This document shows, one piece after another, positions 52,490-61,290 of a DNA stretch of 64,000 nt. This DNA comes from Hafnia alvei (GTDB lineage Bacteria > Pseudomonadota > Gammaproteobacteria > Enterobacterales > Enterobacteriaceae), in NCBI RefSeq assembly GCF_034424155.1, contig NZ_CP139992.1, positions 884,012 through 948,011 of the forward strand, written 5' to 3'. Every line of letters begins with the position of its first letter. The first letter of the stretch is position 1. Both the position numbers and the translations under genes were made by a program. The notes under the pieces are model-generated. The model was not told where the DNA came from, did no database searches, and worked only from the letters and a program-made list of their open reading frames with translations.

Positions 52490-53343
52490 TGGATATTTAT
52501 ACCCTCTCAAACCCGCGGTTTCGGCTGCGGGTGACTCCACAGTCAGCGGCAATCTTAAGTTTTGACGACGTGGGGAGTGGCGCGGCCATTCTACGCCCTT
52601 ATCAGCAGGATGCGGGATGGCATCCGGGCGAAAGCGCGTTGTTTCCCATGTTACCTTTGGCAAACCGAGTGCGGGATAATCGCTTTTGCTTAGCCGGACG
52701 TGAAATTTGCTTGCCAGACAGCGCCTTGGATAACCAATTCTTTTTACACGGAGATGGCTGGCTACAGCGCTGGCAGCTGCAAGATTTGAGCTGCACACAC
52801 ATTACACTCGGGCTGCGTGTGCAACATAGCTGTGGTTTTGATTATTCGGCGAGTTTGGTTTATCGGCTCACGGACGAGGGGCTTAGCGCGCATCTCACGT
52901 TACGTCACTGTGGCGCAGAACCCATGCTGTATGGGGTAGGTTTTCATCCTTTTTTTGTGAAAACCCCGCGGACACAAATTCAGTTTTTCTCTTCCGGCTA
53001 TTGGCCGGAGGGCGAACTGCATTTGCCTTTAGCATGGCAGGGCAATGTGCCAGCGGCGCTGGATTTCACCCGCACGAAAGTGCCGGATAATGCGTGGATG
53101 AATCACGGCTATTCGGGATGGAACGGTGTGGCACATTTAGCGACGCCGAATCAGCCGACGATATCGTTACGCAGCTCTGCGTCCTACCTGATGCTGTTTC
53201 AAATGCCTGATGAACCGTTTATCTGCCTTGAACCGCAAAGCCATCCTGTCGATGCCCACAATATGGATGGACAACCGGGGCTGGTGTTGTTGGGAAAAGG
53301 GGAGGTGACGGAGATGGGGATGAGGGTGGGGGTGAAAGACTGA
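52486..53343 (+). CDS. Aldose 1-epimerase family protein
   Basis: This 285-residue protein of the galactose mutarotase fold has segments typical of the family: FPMLPLANRVRDNRF (about 47-61), LHGDGWLQRW (about 88-97), GVGFHPFF with the probable catalytic His (around 150), and FICLEPQSHPVDAHN near 245-259, containing the probable catalytic Glu. It would interconvert sugar anomers after import by the adjacent porter. It is translationally coupled to that porter and is the last gene of the operon. Confidence 0.88.
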   Translation: MMDIYTLSNPRFRLRVTPQSAAILSFDDVGSGAAILRPYQQDAGWHPGESALFPMLPLANRVRDNRFCLAGREICLPDSALDNQFFLHGDGWLQRWQLQDLSCTHITLGLRVQHSCGFDYSASLVYRLTDEGLSAHLTLRHCGAEPMLYGVGFHPFFVKTPRTQIQFFSSGYWPEGELHLPLAWQGNVPAALDFTRTKVPDNAWMNHGYSGWNGVAHLATPNQPTISLRSSASYLMLFQMPDEPFICLEPQSHPVDAHNMDGQPGLVLLGKGEVTEMGMRVGVKD

Positions 53344-53890
53344 TCGGTTACTGCTTTCTTTTTTATGTCAGAGCAGTGAAGGTTTTCGTCCGCCCGTTAG
53401 CAAATAGCGCTCTATGAAACCACTGGCGTAGGCGTCCGACGAGAGGTTGCCAGCGCGCAACCTCTCGACTCTCGCGCTTTTTACCGAGCCGTTTGGCCGA
53501 CCGGTTTCGGAGCGTACATCCTGTACGCCCTCAACCTGCCACCAGCATCCCTGCTGGCGGCTCTAAAATGCATTCCATCTAACATTAACAAGACAAAGAT
53601 TTTCTTATCTCTGCTTTCTTGTTTTTTGTCTTTTCATTGTTTAAGTCTTGGCAGTTAGAGCAGTGGAAACAGGATGTTTCTACGAGGGGAGGAGGCGCCA
53701 TGGATGGCGCATGCCGACCCGGCGCGGAGATGGCATTGCGGATAAAAGAGCGCGGGTTAAGGGTGGGCGCTCTGGCCCACCCTTATCGGACGCCTTCGAC
53801 TTAGTTTGTATGTGAATACCGGTGCTGATAGGCGGTCGAAACCTTACACCGTGATCACATAATCACATCATTACTCGATGATGCAAAAAA
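53344..53890. repeat. Hairpin-rich intergenic cluster
   Basis: This 547-base gap has no convincing gene. It contains several exact inverted repeats: CGAGAGGTTG / CAACCTCTCG (53440-53467), CGTACATCCTGTACG (about 53513-53527), CCAGCA / TGCTGG (53542-53557) and AAGGGTGGGC / GCCCACCCTT (about 53759-53783). The composition suggests a cluster of small mobile palindromic elements. A 61-codon frame inside it looks accidental. Confidence 0.5.
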
Positions 53891-53891
53891 C

Positions 53892-55082
53892 TCACACCAC
53901 CTTATGTGGCCCAAAACACTCATAGTGCATACGGTCGGCATCGACGCCTAATGCTTGTAGCTGCTTGGCGACATGCTGCATAAATCCAACTGGGCCGCAG
54001 AAGTAGTAGTGCATTTCTGGGTTATTCAATTTATCAGCGAGTGGGGTGATATCCATCAATCCCTGATAGTTGAAATCGATATCAATACGATCGTCAGCGC
54101 TGGTTTCTTGCAGCCAAACGTGGCTTTGAGCCTGAGGCATTGCGGAGATAATAGTATTTACTTCATCAGCAAAGGCGCGAACCTTGCTGTTTTCTGCTGC
54201 GTGTAGCCACTGAATCTCGCCCTGATGGCCGCGAGCCTGTAAGGTGCGCAGCATGCCGAGCATTGGCGTTTGGCCGACGCCGCCAGAAATCAATGCAACA
54301 GGCGTGTTTTCTTTAACTTCTAAGAAGAAATCACCGTGCGGAGGCGCGATTTGGATCACGTCGCCTTCTTGCGCGATATCATGCATAAAATTCGAGACTT
54401 GCCCCTGACCTTCACGTTTCACGGCAATACGATAGTATTCGCCGTTTGGCTCATTGGTTAGAGAATATTGACGAATTTCCTGATGCGGCAGGCTTGGGTG
54501 GCGAATATAAACAGCCAAATATTGACCCGGCTGGAAATCGGCTACGCGGCTGCCATCTTCAGGCACCAAAATGAAGCTGGTGATTAGGTCGCTTTGCTTC
54601 TCTTTCTTGAGGATTTTGAACGGTCGAAGTTCACGCCAGCCGCCCTCAGTGGTTTCACTTTGCTGGTAAATCTGGGATTCACGCTGGATAAAGACATCGG
54701 CCAAAACCCCATAGGCTTTGCCCCACGCCTCTATAACTTCGTCACCCGGATTAAACATTTCTTCTAAGGTTTTCAGCAGGTGATGACCGACGATCTGATA
54801 CTGTTCTGGCTTAATATTAAAGCTGGCGTGCTTCTGGGCAATGCGTTCAACGGCGGGCAGCAGCGCGGCTAGATTTTCAATATTAGTGGCGTAAGCACAA
54901 ATCGCGTTAAACAGCGCTTCACGCTGATCGCCATTGCGCTGGTTACTCATATTAAAAATCTCTTTTAGCTCGGGATTGTGCTCAAACATCCGATCGTAAA
55001 AGTGCGCAGTGAGCTTTGGCCCCGTAGCCGCTAATAGTGGAATAGTGGATTTAACGGTGGCGATGGTTTGGCTATCCAACAT
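53892..55082 (-). CDS. hmp: Flavohemoprotein, nitric oxide dioxygenase
   Basis: This 396-residue protein converts nitric oxide and oxygen to nitrate with NAD(P)H in the cytoplasm. A globin domain (1-138) has Tyr29, Gln53 and proximal His85. An FAD domain follows (about 150-255; RQYSLTNEP at about 204-212), then an NAD domain ([22 protein letters not shown]). The length equals that of E. coli Hmp. It is divergent from glyA, as in E. coli. An NsrR-like site upstream indicates nitric oxide induction. Confidence 0.97.
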   Translation of the reverse strand: MLDSQTIATVKSTIPLLAATGPKLTAHFYDRMFEHNPELKEIFNMSNQRNGDQREALFNAICAYATNIENLAALLPAVERIAQKHASFNIKPEQYQIVGHHLLKTLEEMFNPGDEVIEAWGKAYGVLADVFIQRESQIYQQSETTEGGWRELRPFKILKKEKQSDLITSFILVPEDGSRVADFQPGQYLAVYIRHPSLPHQEIRQYSLTNEPNGEYYRIAVKREGQGQVSNFMHDIAQEGDVIQIAPPHGDFFLEVKENTPVALISGGVGQTPMLGMLRTLQARGHQGEIQWLHAAENSKVRAFADEVNTIISAMPQAQSHVWLQETSADDRIDIDFNYQGLMDITPLADKLNNPEMHYYFCGPVGFMQHVAKQLQALGVDADRMHYECFGPHKVV

Positions 55083-55112
55083 AAAAATGTCCTCGTTGTT
55101 GCAGGTGTTTTA

Positions 55113-55136
55113 ATTGATGTATTTTAAATGCAACTT
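55113..55136. promoter_or_regulatory. NsrR-like operator of hmp
   Basis: On the minus strand this reads AAGTTGCATTTAAAATACATC, close to the NsrR consensus AAGATGCATTTAAAATACATC. It lies 31 bases upstream of the hmp start, consistent with repression relieved by nitric oxide. Confidence 0.7.
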
Positions 55137-55306
55137 ACAGATTTTTCTTTGAGCTGTAAATCCCTATTTTTGTTGTGCTGATGTTATTTACATAGCGCTT
55201 TTATCGCTTTTGTTTCACCAAGGTGAAATTGTTGCATATCACATTTGAAGAAAACTCCTGCTGGCATACGTCTTCATGTGCAGTATTAAAGCCTTATGCA
55301 GCGCCA

Positions 55307-55322
55307 AGCCAAACGTTTGCGT
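55307..55322. promoter_or_regulatory. PurR-like box upstream of glyA
   Basis: AGCCAAACGTTTGCGT matches the PurR consensus ACGCAAACGTTTNCNT at most positions. PurR control of glyA is known in E. coli. It lies about 130 bases before the glyA start. Confidence 0.6.
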
Positions 55323-55452
55323 AAAAACATGGTCTAGGGTCTATCGTAACAAGGTGAAAACATATTACACTGTGGGCAGTCGCCTTACGGGGTGTGTTTT
55401 TATTGAACAATAGCGAATAGACAATTCAGGTTAGCTGAGTCAGGAGAAGCGG

Positions 55453-56706
55453 ATGTTAAAGCGTGAAATGAACATTGCCGATTACGATGCCGAGCTGTGG
55501 CAGGCAATGGAGCAGGAAGTCGTGCGTCAGGAAGAGCACATTGAGCTTATCGCATCAGAAAACTATACCAGCCCGCGTGTTATGCAGGCTCAGGGCTCTC
55601 AGCTGACCAACAAATATGCTGAAGGTTACCCAGGCAAGCGTTACTACGGCGGTTGCGAATACGTTGATGTTGTTGAACAGCTGGCCATCGATCGTGCAAA
55701 AGAGCTATTTGGCGCTGATTATGCCAACGTACAGCCGCACTCCGGTTCTCAGGCAAACTTTGCCGTATACACTGCGCTGTTACAGCCAGGTGATACCGTG
55801 CTGGGTATGAACTTAGCGCACGGCGGCCATTTAACTCACGGTTCTCCGGTTAACTTCTCCGGCAAACTGTACAACATCGTTCCTTACGGTATCGATGAAA
55901 GCGGTCATATCGACTATAACGACTTGGCCGCCCAAGCTGAAAAGCACCAGCCGAAAATGATCATCGGTGGTTTCTCTGCTTACTCTGGCGTGGTTGACTG
56001 GGCGAAAATGCGCGAAATTGCTGACCGCATCGGTGCTTATCTGTTTGTTGATATGGCTCACGTGGCTGGTTTAGTGGCTGCGGGTGTTTATCCAAACCCT
56101 GTTCCTCATGCGCATGTTGTGACGACCACGACGCACAAAACCTTGGCAGGTCCACGTGGCGGCCTGATTTTGGCCAACGGTGGCAGCGAAGAGATGTATA
56201 AAAAGCTGAACTCAGCGGTATTCCCTGGCGCACAGGGTGGCCCTCTGATGCACGTGATTGCGGGTAAAGCCGTTGCTCTGAAAGAAGCGATGGAGCCTGA
56301 GTTTAAGGCTTACCAACAGCTGGTTGCTAAAAACGCCAAAGCGATGGTCGAAGTATTCTTGAACCGTGGCTACAAAGTGGTTTCCGGCGGTACTGAAAAC
56401 CACCTGTTCCTGCTGGATCTGGTTGATAAAAATATCACCGGTAAAGATGCTGACGCCGCGTTGGGCCGTGCAAATATCACCGTGAACAAAAACAGCGTGC
56501 CTAACGATCCGAAGAGTCCGTTTGTGACTTCAGGTGTTCGTGTGGGTACTCCGGCTATTACCCGCCGTGGCTTTAAAGAAGCTGACGCGCGTGAACTTGC
56601 TGGCTGGATGTGTGACGTGTTGGATAACATCAACGACGAAGCCACCATCGAACGTACTAAACAAAAAGTATTGGATATTTGCGCACGCCTGCCGGTTTAC
56701 GCATAA
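55453..56706 (+). CDS. glyA: Serine hydroxymethyltransferase
   Basis: This 417-residue PLP enzyme interconverts serine and glycine, supplying one-carbon units on tetrahydrofolate. The PLP lysine is K229 in [13 protein letters not shown]. The length and opening ([19 protein letters not shown]) match E. coli GlyA. CAGGAG lies eight bases before the ATG. The 370-base upstream gap holds NsrR-like and PurR-like sites, plus an unexplained TTTCACC-AA-GGTGAAA palindrome at 55213-55228. Confidence 0.98.
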   Translation: MLKREMNIADYDAELWQAMEQEVVRQEEHIELIASENYTSPRVMQAQGSQLTNKYAEGYPGKRYYGGCEYVDVVEQLAIDRAKELFGADYANVQPHSGSQANFAVYTALLQPGDTVLGMNLAHGGHLTHGSPVNFSGKLYNIVPYGIDESGHIDYNDLAAQAEKHQPKMIIGGFSAYSGVVDWAKMREIADRIGAYLFVDMAHVAGLVAAGVYPNPVPHAHVVTTTTHKTLAGPRGGLILANGGSEEMYKKLNSAVFPGAQGGPLMHVIAGKAVALKEAMEPEFKAYQQLVAKNAKAMVEVFLNRGYKVVSGGTENHLFLLDLVDKNITGKDADAALGRANITVNKNSVPNDPKSPFVTSGVRVGTPAITRRGFKEADARELAGWMCDVLDNINDEATIERTKQKVLDICARLPVYA

Positions 56707-56723
56707 TCTTTTTGCTTGATGTA

Positions 56724-56752
56724 AAAAGCCCGCTTTGAAAGCGGGCTTTTTT
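56724..56752. terminator. Terminator between glyA and csiE
   Basis: AAAAGCCCGC / GCGGGCTTTT with a seven-base loop; the A and T runs on both sides let it serve both convergent genes. Confidence 0.9.
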
Positions 56753-56767
56753 GTCTCTGATAACCGT

Positions 56768-57784
56768 CTATTTGTCTGCCAGTACGCCTTCCTGTATCAA
56801 CCATGCACCAAAACTCACGGCGATTAGGCACAGCTCTTCAGGTGGAAAATGAATATGGTACTCCAGTTCAATATGATGAACGGCCTGTTGAGTCATATTC
56901 ATCAAACCGGGATAAAGCAGTTCGATTTCATCCAATAGCAGATTACTGATTTTTAGGCCAAATAAGCATCGTTCAATCGCGGGCCCCATATGGGCAAACA
57001 GCTGAGTACAAAGCTGTTCTCGATGGCTAAATGTCACGTGGGTGGCATTTTCTATTTGCTGAATAGCAAACTCGATCTCATCCATCAAACGCCGATCTTC
57101 TGGGTAAATCTGGGGTAAATAGCGGTAGGTTTTAAGCTGCGTTAATAACAGCGTGGTAAATTCTGATTCAAGCTCCAGCGCCGGATCAGGCAATTGCCCA
57201 TAGGCGGCATGGCATAGATTTTTCGCCACACCGTATTCTTCTTTGGCTTGCAGCCAGCGTTTTAGATGTGCTGGAAAGACAGGGAGCGGTGTCGTTTGTC
57301 TTTGGTAATGACTGTAGTGTAAAAAAGACTGAATAAGATCGCGATGTTGGTCGCTAAAAATACGCTGCAAAGTGGCTTCGGCCTGCGTAAGCACATCGAT
57401 GATTTGCTGCGAAAAATGCGCTGTAGTAATACCCGCCGGGCTTTCATTGATGCGGGGCACAAAAATAGTTTCAATACTGTTGGGAACAAGCCGCTGAGAG
57501 CGCCTTAACCAATGCAGCAAACAAAGTCGCTGATCGTAAGCCGAGCCTTGTAGCCGATAGCCTTGTTTAGGATGGAAGATCACACGCAGTGCATGAAAAC
57601 GCATGATTTCCTGCGCCACGCTGTGAATGTCTAGTTCGGCTTGTGCAGGCAAAACGCGATTAATCCGGCCAATGGTGGCCAGATGCAGCGGGGTTGTCGG
57701 TGTGAAAAGCAATAGCACAAGATTACAGTGCCTTTGCTGTGCTGAGAGCTCAGGCACCAGAGGTGTGTCTAAACTCATATTCAT
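56768..57784 (-). CDS. csiE: CsiE-like stationary-phase protein lacking the C-terminal domain
   Basis: This 338-residue protein resembles E. coli CsiE: the N-terminus fits (LSAQQRHCNLVLLLF ... INRVL ... LCLLHWLRRSQRLVP at about 89-103). The PRD-like domain near 240-335 includes EEIELLYPGL-like and GAWLIQEGVLADK segments. E. coli CsiE is 426 residues; here the protein stops right after the PRD, so the roughly 90-residue EIIB-like end is missing. CsiE is induced in stationary phase by sigma-S and CRP in E. coli and has no firm biochemical role. The shorter form may be a lineage feature or a truncation; the frame is clean up to its stop. Confidence 0.8.
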   Translation of the reverse strand: MNMSLDTPLVPELSAQQRHCNLVLLLFTPTTPLHLATIGRINRVLPAQAELDIHSVAQEIMRFHALRVIFHPKQGYRLQGSAYDQRLCLLHWLRRSQRLVPNSIETIFVPRINESPAGITTAHFSQQIIDVLTQAEATLQRIFSDQHRDLIQSFLHYSHYQRQTTPLPVFPAHLKRWLQAKEEYGVAKNLCHAAYGQLPDPALELESEFTTLLLTQLKTYRYLPQIYPEDRRLMDEIEFAIQQIENATHVTFSHREQLCTQLFAHMGPAIERCLFGLKISNLLLDEIELLYPGLMNMTQQAVHHIELEYHIHFPPEELCLIAVSFGAWLIQEGVLADK

Positions 57785-57957
57785 ATCTCTTTAGTTTCGG
57801 TCAGTGAATGAACATGTTTTGTTGGCTAAGAATAGCAAAGTTGTGCAAAGGCGCGGTGCTGGTGTGCCATGTTTTTGTATTTTTGTGATACAGAAATGAA
57901 TGAATTTGATTACCCGCCGCGTTTTGCGGCTGTTGCTAAGGATTAAACAGGACGTTT

Positions 57958-58623
57958 ATGTTGCATTTTGAGATTAAAAAACAGCGATTTCTACGCTGGT
58001 CTGGTTGGTTAATCACGATCATCGGGCTCATTTTTTCTCGCTCGGGGTTTGCACACCCGCATAGTTTTATTGAAATGAAAAATGCGTTTGTGGTGAACAA
58101 TAACCAACTGATCGGAATGAACATGACGTGGACGATGGATCCGCTTACATCGGCTGACTTGCTTTACGATGCGGGCAATGCGGCGAACGGGTCGGAAATC
58201 TGGAAACAGCTAGCTGCAGAAGTGATGGCAAACGTGATTGGTCAGCACTACTTTACTGAATTCTATCATGATGGCAAAAAGGTCAAATTCCTCGATCGTC
58301 CTCGTGAATATCATCTCAGCCGCGATGGTAATAACGCTATTTTGTCATTTGAAATGCTGCTGGCAAAACCACAGCCTTTGAACGCCGATTTTTCCGTGCT
58401 GACTTACGATCCCACTTATTACGTTGATATGACCTATGCCGATGCGGCTTCCATCACTCTGCCTGTCGATGTTCAGGCAAGGTGTAAATTAGCATTGATA
58501 ACGCCTAAACCAGATACGTCGTTGCAAGCCTATGCGCAGAATCTTGATAAAGCAGATGCTCCTGACGAAGACATGGAGCTAGGGAAGCAGTTTGCGCAGC
58601 GCGTGGAGATCACATGTCATTGA
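57958..58623 (+). CDS. DUF1007-family periplasmic protein
   Basis: This 221-residue protein has a signal sequence (about 1-36, ending SGFA) and starts its mature part with HPHSFIEMKN, the DUF1007 hallmark. In many bacteria DUF1007 genes precede a NicO-type nickel/cobalt permease, as here, and the protein is thought to be an accessory metal-binding subunit. It overlaps the permease gene by 10 bases. AGGA lies five bases before the ATG. The metal is not known. Confidence 0.88.
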   Translation: MLHFEIKKQRFLRWSGWLITIIGLIFSRSGFAHPHSFIEMKNAFVVNNNQLIGMNMTWTMDPLTSADLLYDAGNAANGSEIWKQLAAEVMANVIGQHYFTEFYHDGKKVKFLDRPREYHLSRDGNNAILSFEMLLAKPQPLNADFSVLTYDPTYYVDMTYADAASITLPVDVQARCKLALITPKPDTSLQAYAQNLDKADAPDEDMELGKQFAQRVEITCH

Positions 58624-59636
58624 TCATGCCGACAACCCGCAAAAAACCGACACGATGGCGCTACGTGCCTTTGGCTATAGCAGCACTGCTGCTGATTTCA
58701 GCGTTAGCGTATGGCGCTGTTCACTGGAACGAATGGCTTTTTGTCGCGATCGAATGGCAAAAATCATTGCATCAATCGATGTCCCAGCTTCTGCAGGAGG
58801 TTGGGAATAATTCCAAACAGGCTGGTTTAACCCTAGTTGCGCTAAGTTTTGCCTATGGCGTCCTGCATGCTCTGGGGCCGGGGCATGGCAAAGTCGTGAT
58901 AACGACTTATTTAGCCACTAACCCATCTCGATTACGCAGCAGTGTACGCCTGACATTAGCCGCTTCGTTGCTACAAGGTCTGGTCGCGATAGCTCTTGTT
59001 TCGGGAGTGTTAGGTGTTTTACAACTTTCGACGCGCTATCTGCATCAAAGTAGTTTCTGGCTAGAGAAAGCCAGCTATCTGCTGGTTGTGGTCTTAGGTG
59101 CGATTCTCTGTTGGCGTGCTTTGAGGAAGGTCTTGGCGCTTAGGCGCCGGACGCCTTCGACTCCCTTGCAGATTTCAGCGATTAAACCGTTGAATCATAA
59201 AACTCATCAAGAGCACCGGCACTCGGCTAACTGTGGTTGTGGGCATAAACATGTGGCGAGTGATGGCGAGATTGCGGCGGCGACGACCTGGAAAACGCAG
59301 TTTGCCGTTGTAGCAGCGATGGGAATGCGACCATGCTCAGGGGCTATCTTGGTGCTGTTATTTTCCAAAGTGATCGGCGTTTACAGTTGGGGCATTTTAG
59401 CGGCGATGGCGATGGCGGCGGGGACGGCATTAACGATCAGCGGAATTGCGCTTTTGGTTCATATAGCGCGACAGATTGTTGTTCGCTGGTCGGTTGAACG
59501 AGGTCGTAGCTTTAGCCCATATTGGGGATTAGTGCTGATGTTTATCGGCGGTGCGTTACTTATTGTTATTGGTTTGCTGATGTATCAAAGCGCAATTCCA
59601 GTAGGGATGGGTAGTGGTAGAATTTTTGGTCGTTAA
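58614..59636 (+). CDS. NicO-family nickel/cobalt transporter
   Basis: This 340-residue inner-membrane protein of the RcnA/NicO family has the signature HALGPGHGKVV (about 85-95) in the second hydrophobic segment and GMRPCSGAILVLLFS (about 240-254). A histidine-rich cytoplasmic loop (HKTHQEHRHSANCGCGHKH, about 200-218) probably binds metal. RcnA-type members export nickel and cobalt; others import. Pairing with DUF1007 does not settle direction. There is no RcnR-like regulator next to it. Confidence 0.88.
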   Translation: MSLIMPTTRKKPTRWRYVPLAIAALLLISALAYGAVHWNEWLFVAIEWQKSLHQSMSQLLQEVGNNSKQAGLTLVALSFAYGVLHALGPGHGKVVITTYLATNPSRLRSSVRLTLAASLLQGLVAIALVSGVLGVLQLSTRYLHQSSFWLEKASYLLVVVLGAILCWRALRKVLALRRRTPSTPLQISAIKPLNHKTHQEHRHSANCGCGHKHVASDGEIAAATTWKTQFAVVAAMGMRPCSGAILVLLFSKVIGVYSWGILAAMAMAAGTALTISGIALLVHIARQIVVRWSVERGRSFSPYWGLVLMFIGGALLIVIGLLMYQSAIPVGMGSGRIFGR

Positions 59637-59653
59637 AGCATCATGATAAAAAC

Positions 59654-59682
59654 AAAAAAACCGTCTTTAAGACGGTTTTTTT
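59654..59682 (+). terminator. Terminator after the NicO gene
   Basis: AAAACCGTCTT / AAGACGGTTTT with flanking A and T runs. Confidence 0.9.
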
Positions 59683-60048
59683 GTGCCAGTTAGGTTAGCG
59701 GCCTTTCTGGCGAAGTCTCATTATCGAGGTAATGTACGGTAGTAAAATTACCGAGATAAACAAGCGCATCACAGTGGTTTATTTTTAACCTATCCTGCGC
59801 TGGAAGTCAAAGAGACTATGGAGCCTAGTGGGCGTTTTTAATGTAAATGTTTTTTGTTGTTTTGATAAAAACGTCATGTTTAATAAACGATTAATTACGG
59901 AGTATGATTCCTAACGGCCCTTTTCGCTGCCTTGCAAGCAGGCACCGGATCGAAGGAAAGGAAATCCGCTGATCGTTAATACAAGCGCATCACAGTGCTT
60001 GTTTTCACGGCAGGATCTCCGGTGGTGTTGCTGTGAAGCGGTCTTTGC
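59683..60048. other. Gene-poor stretch with a 17-base direct repeat
   Basis: No gene is evident. ACAAGCGCATCACAGTG occurs at 59760-59776 and again at 59981-59997. The sequence between is AT-rich with TTGTTG and TTTAAT promoter-like boxes spaced too widely to be convincing. The stretch could hold an unannotated small RNA or the leader of the small ORF that follows. Confidence 0.35.
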
Positions 60049-60060
60049 ATGGATCGCACA

Positions 60061-60189
60061 ATGAAACGGTACGTTTGTATCCTGCTTATTGTTTCTGGCT
60101 CGTTACTATCGCAGGGAAAGGGGAGTTGGAGTATTTCCAATAATTCCGTCTCGGTGATGGTTAACCTGTCTGGCAAGTCGCTAAAATGA
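60061..60189 (+). CDS. Possible 42-codon small protein with hydrophobic N-terminus
   Basis: ATG at 60061 opens a 42-codon frame ending TGA at 60187-60189, directly against a terminator. The product starts MKRYVCILLIVSGSLLSQG, a basic tip plus hydrophobic run that could be a signal or membrane segment, followed by a polar, serine-rich tail. An in-frame ATG at 60049 would add four residues. The ribosome-binding site is weak in both cases, so translation is unproven. I do not recognise a family. The location, a stop abutting a terminator, is the main support. Confidence 0.35.
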   Translation: MKRYVCILLIVSGSLLSQGKGSWSISNNSVSVMVNLSGKSLK

Positions 60190-60217
60190 AAAAACCGCCC
60201 GAAAGGGCGGTTTTTTT
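60189..60217. terminator. Terminator upstream of the suhB 3' end
   Basis: AAAACCGCCC / GGGCGGTTTT with a four-base loop and T run; its A-rich left side allows it to end suhB transcription from the other direction too. Confidence 0.9.
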
Positions 60218-60235
60218 ACTCAACGAGCGGAAGTC

Positions 60236-61039
60236 TTAACGCTTCAACGCTTCGCTCAGTTCGTCACGGACATTGGCCAGAATGGCTTTCACTACGCGAG
60301 GGTTACCCGCGATGATGTTGCCAGAGCTCAGGTAGTTGTGGCCGCCAACAAAGTCGGTAACCAGACCGCCTGCTTCACGAACCAGCAATTCGCCACCGGC
60401 AAAATCCCAAGGCTTCAGGCCGATCTCAAAGAAACCGTCAACGCGACCAGCGGCAACATAGGCCAGATCAAGCGCTGCAGAGCCGGTGCGACGGAAGTCT
60501 GCACACTGGGTAAACAGCTTGCCAAGGATCGCAATATAAGCAGGTGCGTGCTGTTTAACTTTGAACGGGAAGCCGGTCGCCAGAATGGTGCCGTCTAAAT
60601 CTTTAGCGGTTGTGCCGCGCAGACGATAGCCGTTCAGCTGTGCACCCTGACCGCGGGTTGCAGTGAACAGTTCGTTACGCATTGGATCATAGACCACAGC
60701 AACTTCTGTACGGCCTTTGATGCGTACAGCGATAGATACCGCGAAGTGTGGAAGACGTTTGATGAAGTTTGCAGTGCCATCCAGTGGATCAACTACCCAT
60801 TGAATGTCGTGATCTTCACCGACCAATTCACCGCGTTCTTCGCTGATAATCGTGTGCTTAGGGTAAGACTTACGGATAGTCTCAATGATCAGGTGTTCAG
60901 CGTCACGGTCAACGTTGGTCACGAAATCGTTGCTGCCTTTCTGTGTAGTTTCAACAGCGTCAGGAGTTTCGTAATTTTTGGCAATCAGGTTACCAGCCTT
61001 ACGCGCAGCGCGTATGGCGATATTCAGCATCGGATGCAT
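60236..61039 (-). CDS. suhB: Inositol-1-monophosphatase SuhB
   Basis: This 267-residue enzyme of the inositol phosphatase family is also part of the rRNA transcription antitermination complex with Nus factors in E. coli. The metal site is visible: Glu in ISEERGE (about 66-72), WVVDPLDGTANF (about 81-92) and WDFAGGELLVREAGG (about 212-226). It starts MHPMLNIAIRAARKAG, as in E. coli. It is divergent from trmJ. Confidence 0.97.
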   Translation of the reverse strand: MHPMLNIAIRAARKAGNLIAKNYETPDAVETTQKGSNDFVTNVDRDAEHLIIETIRKSYPKHTIISEERGELVGEDHDIQWVVDPLDGTANFIKRLPHFAVSIAVRIKGRTEVAVVYDPMRNELFTATRGQGAQLNGYRLRGTTAKDLDGTILATGFPFKVKQHAPAYIAILGKLFTQCADFRRTGSAALDLAYVAAGRVDGFFEIGLKPWDFAGGELLVREAGGLVTDFVGGHNYLSSGNIIAGNPRVVKAILANVRDELSEALKR

Positions 61040-61290
61040 GGGTATCTTCCACGGGATGTTAAAGAACAGGAAACGGCGCGCAGTATAGCAGGCTGCGAAT
61101 TAAACAGCCACGCCTGATTTCAATTCGTTTCTTCTTTATATTTGGCAGAACTATCGCGATGGGGCGTTTTGCTAGGTCAACGAAAAACCAAAAATGAGAA
61201 TTCTATTAGAAACGGATTAAATCAATAGAAACGATCAATACGCGCTTTATGTTAAGATATTGCGATTATCCAAACCAAATCAGAGTTAGC

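Noticed and set aside
34386-53343. A genomic island inserted at tRNA-Asp
   Set aside because: The accessory genes do follow the tRNA, but I found no integrase gene and no duplicated tRNA 3' end near the far boundary.
53619-53804. 61-codon plus-strand frame in the hairpin cluster
   Set aside because: It has no ribosome-binding site, low complexity and runs through inverted repeats; a 15-base match (CGGACGCCTTCGACT) to the NicO gene near 59147 looks fortuitous.
59976-60176. 66-codon minus-strand frame between NicO and suhB
   Set aside because: It lies opposite the possible 42-codon gene, has no start signals, and its N-terminus would begin inside the terminator-proximal region.
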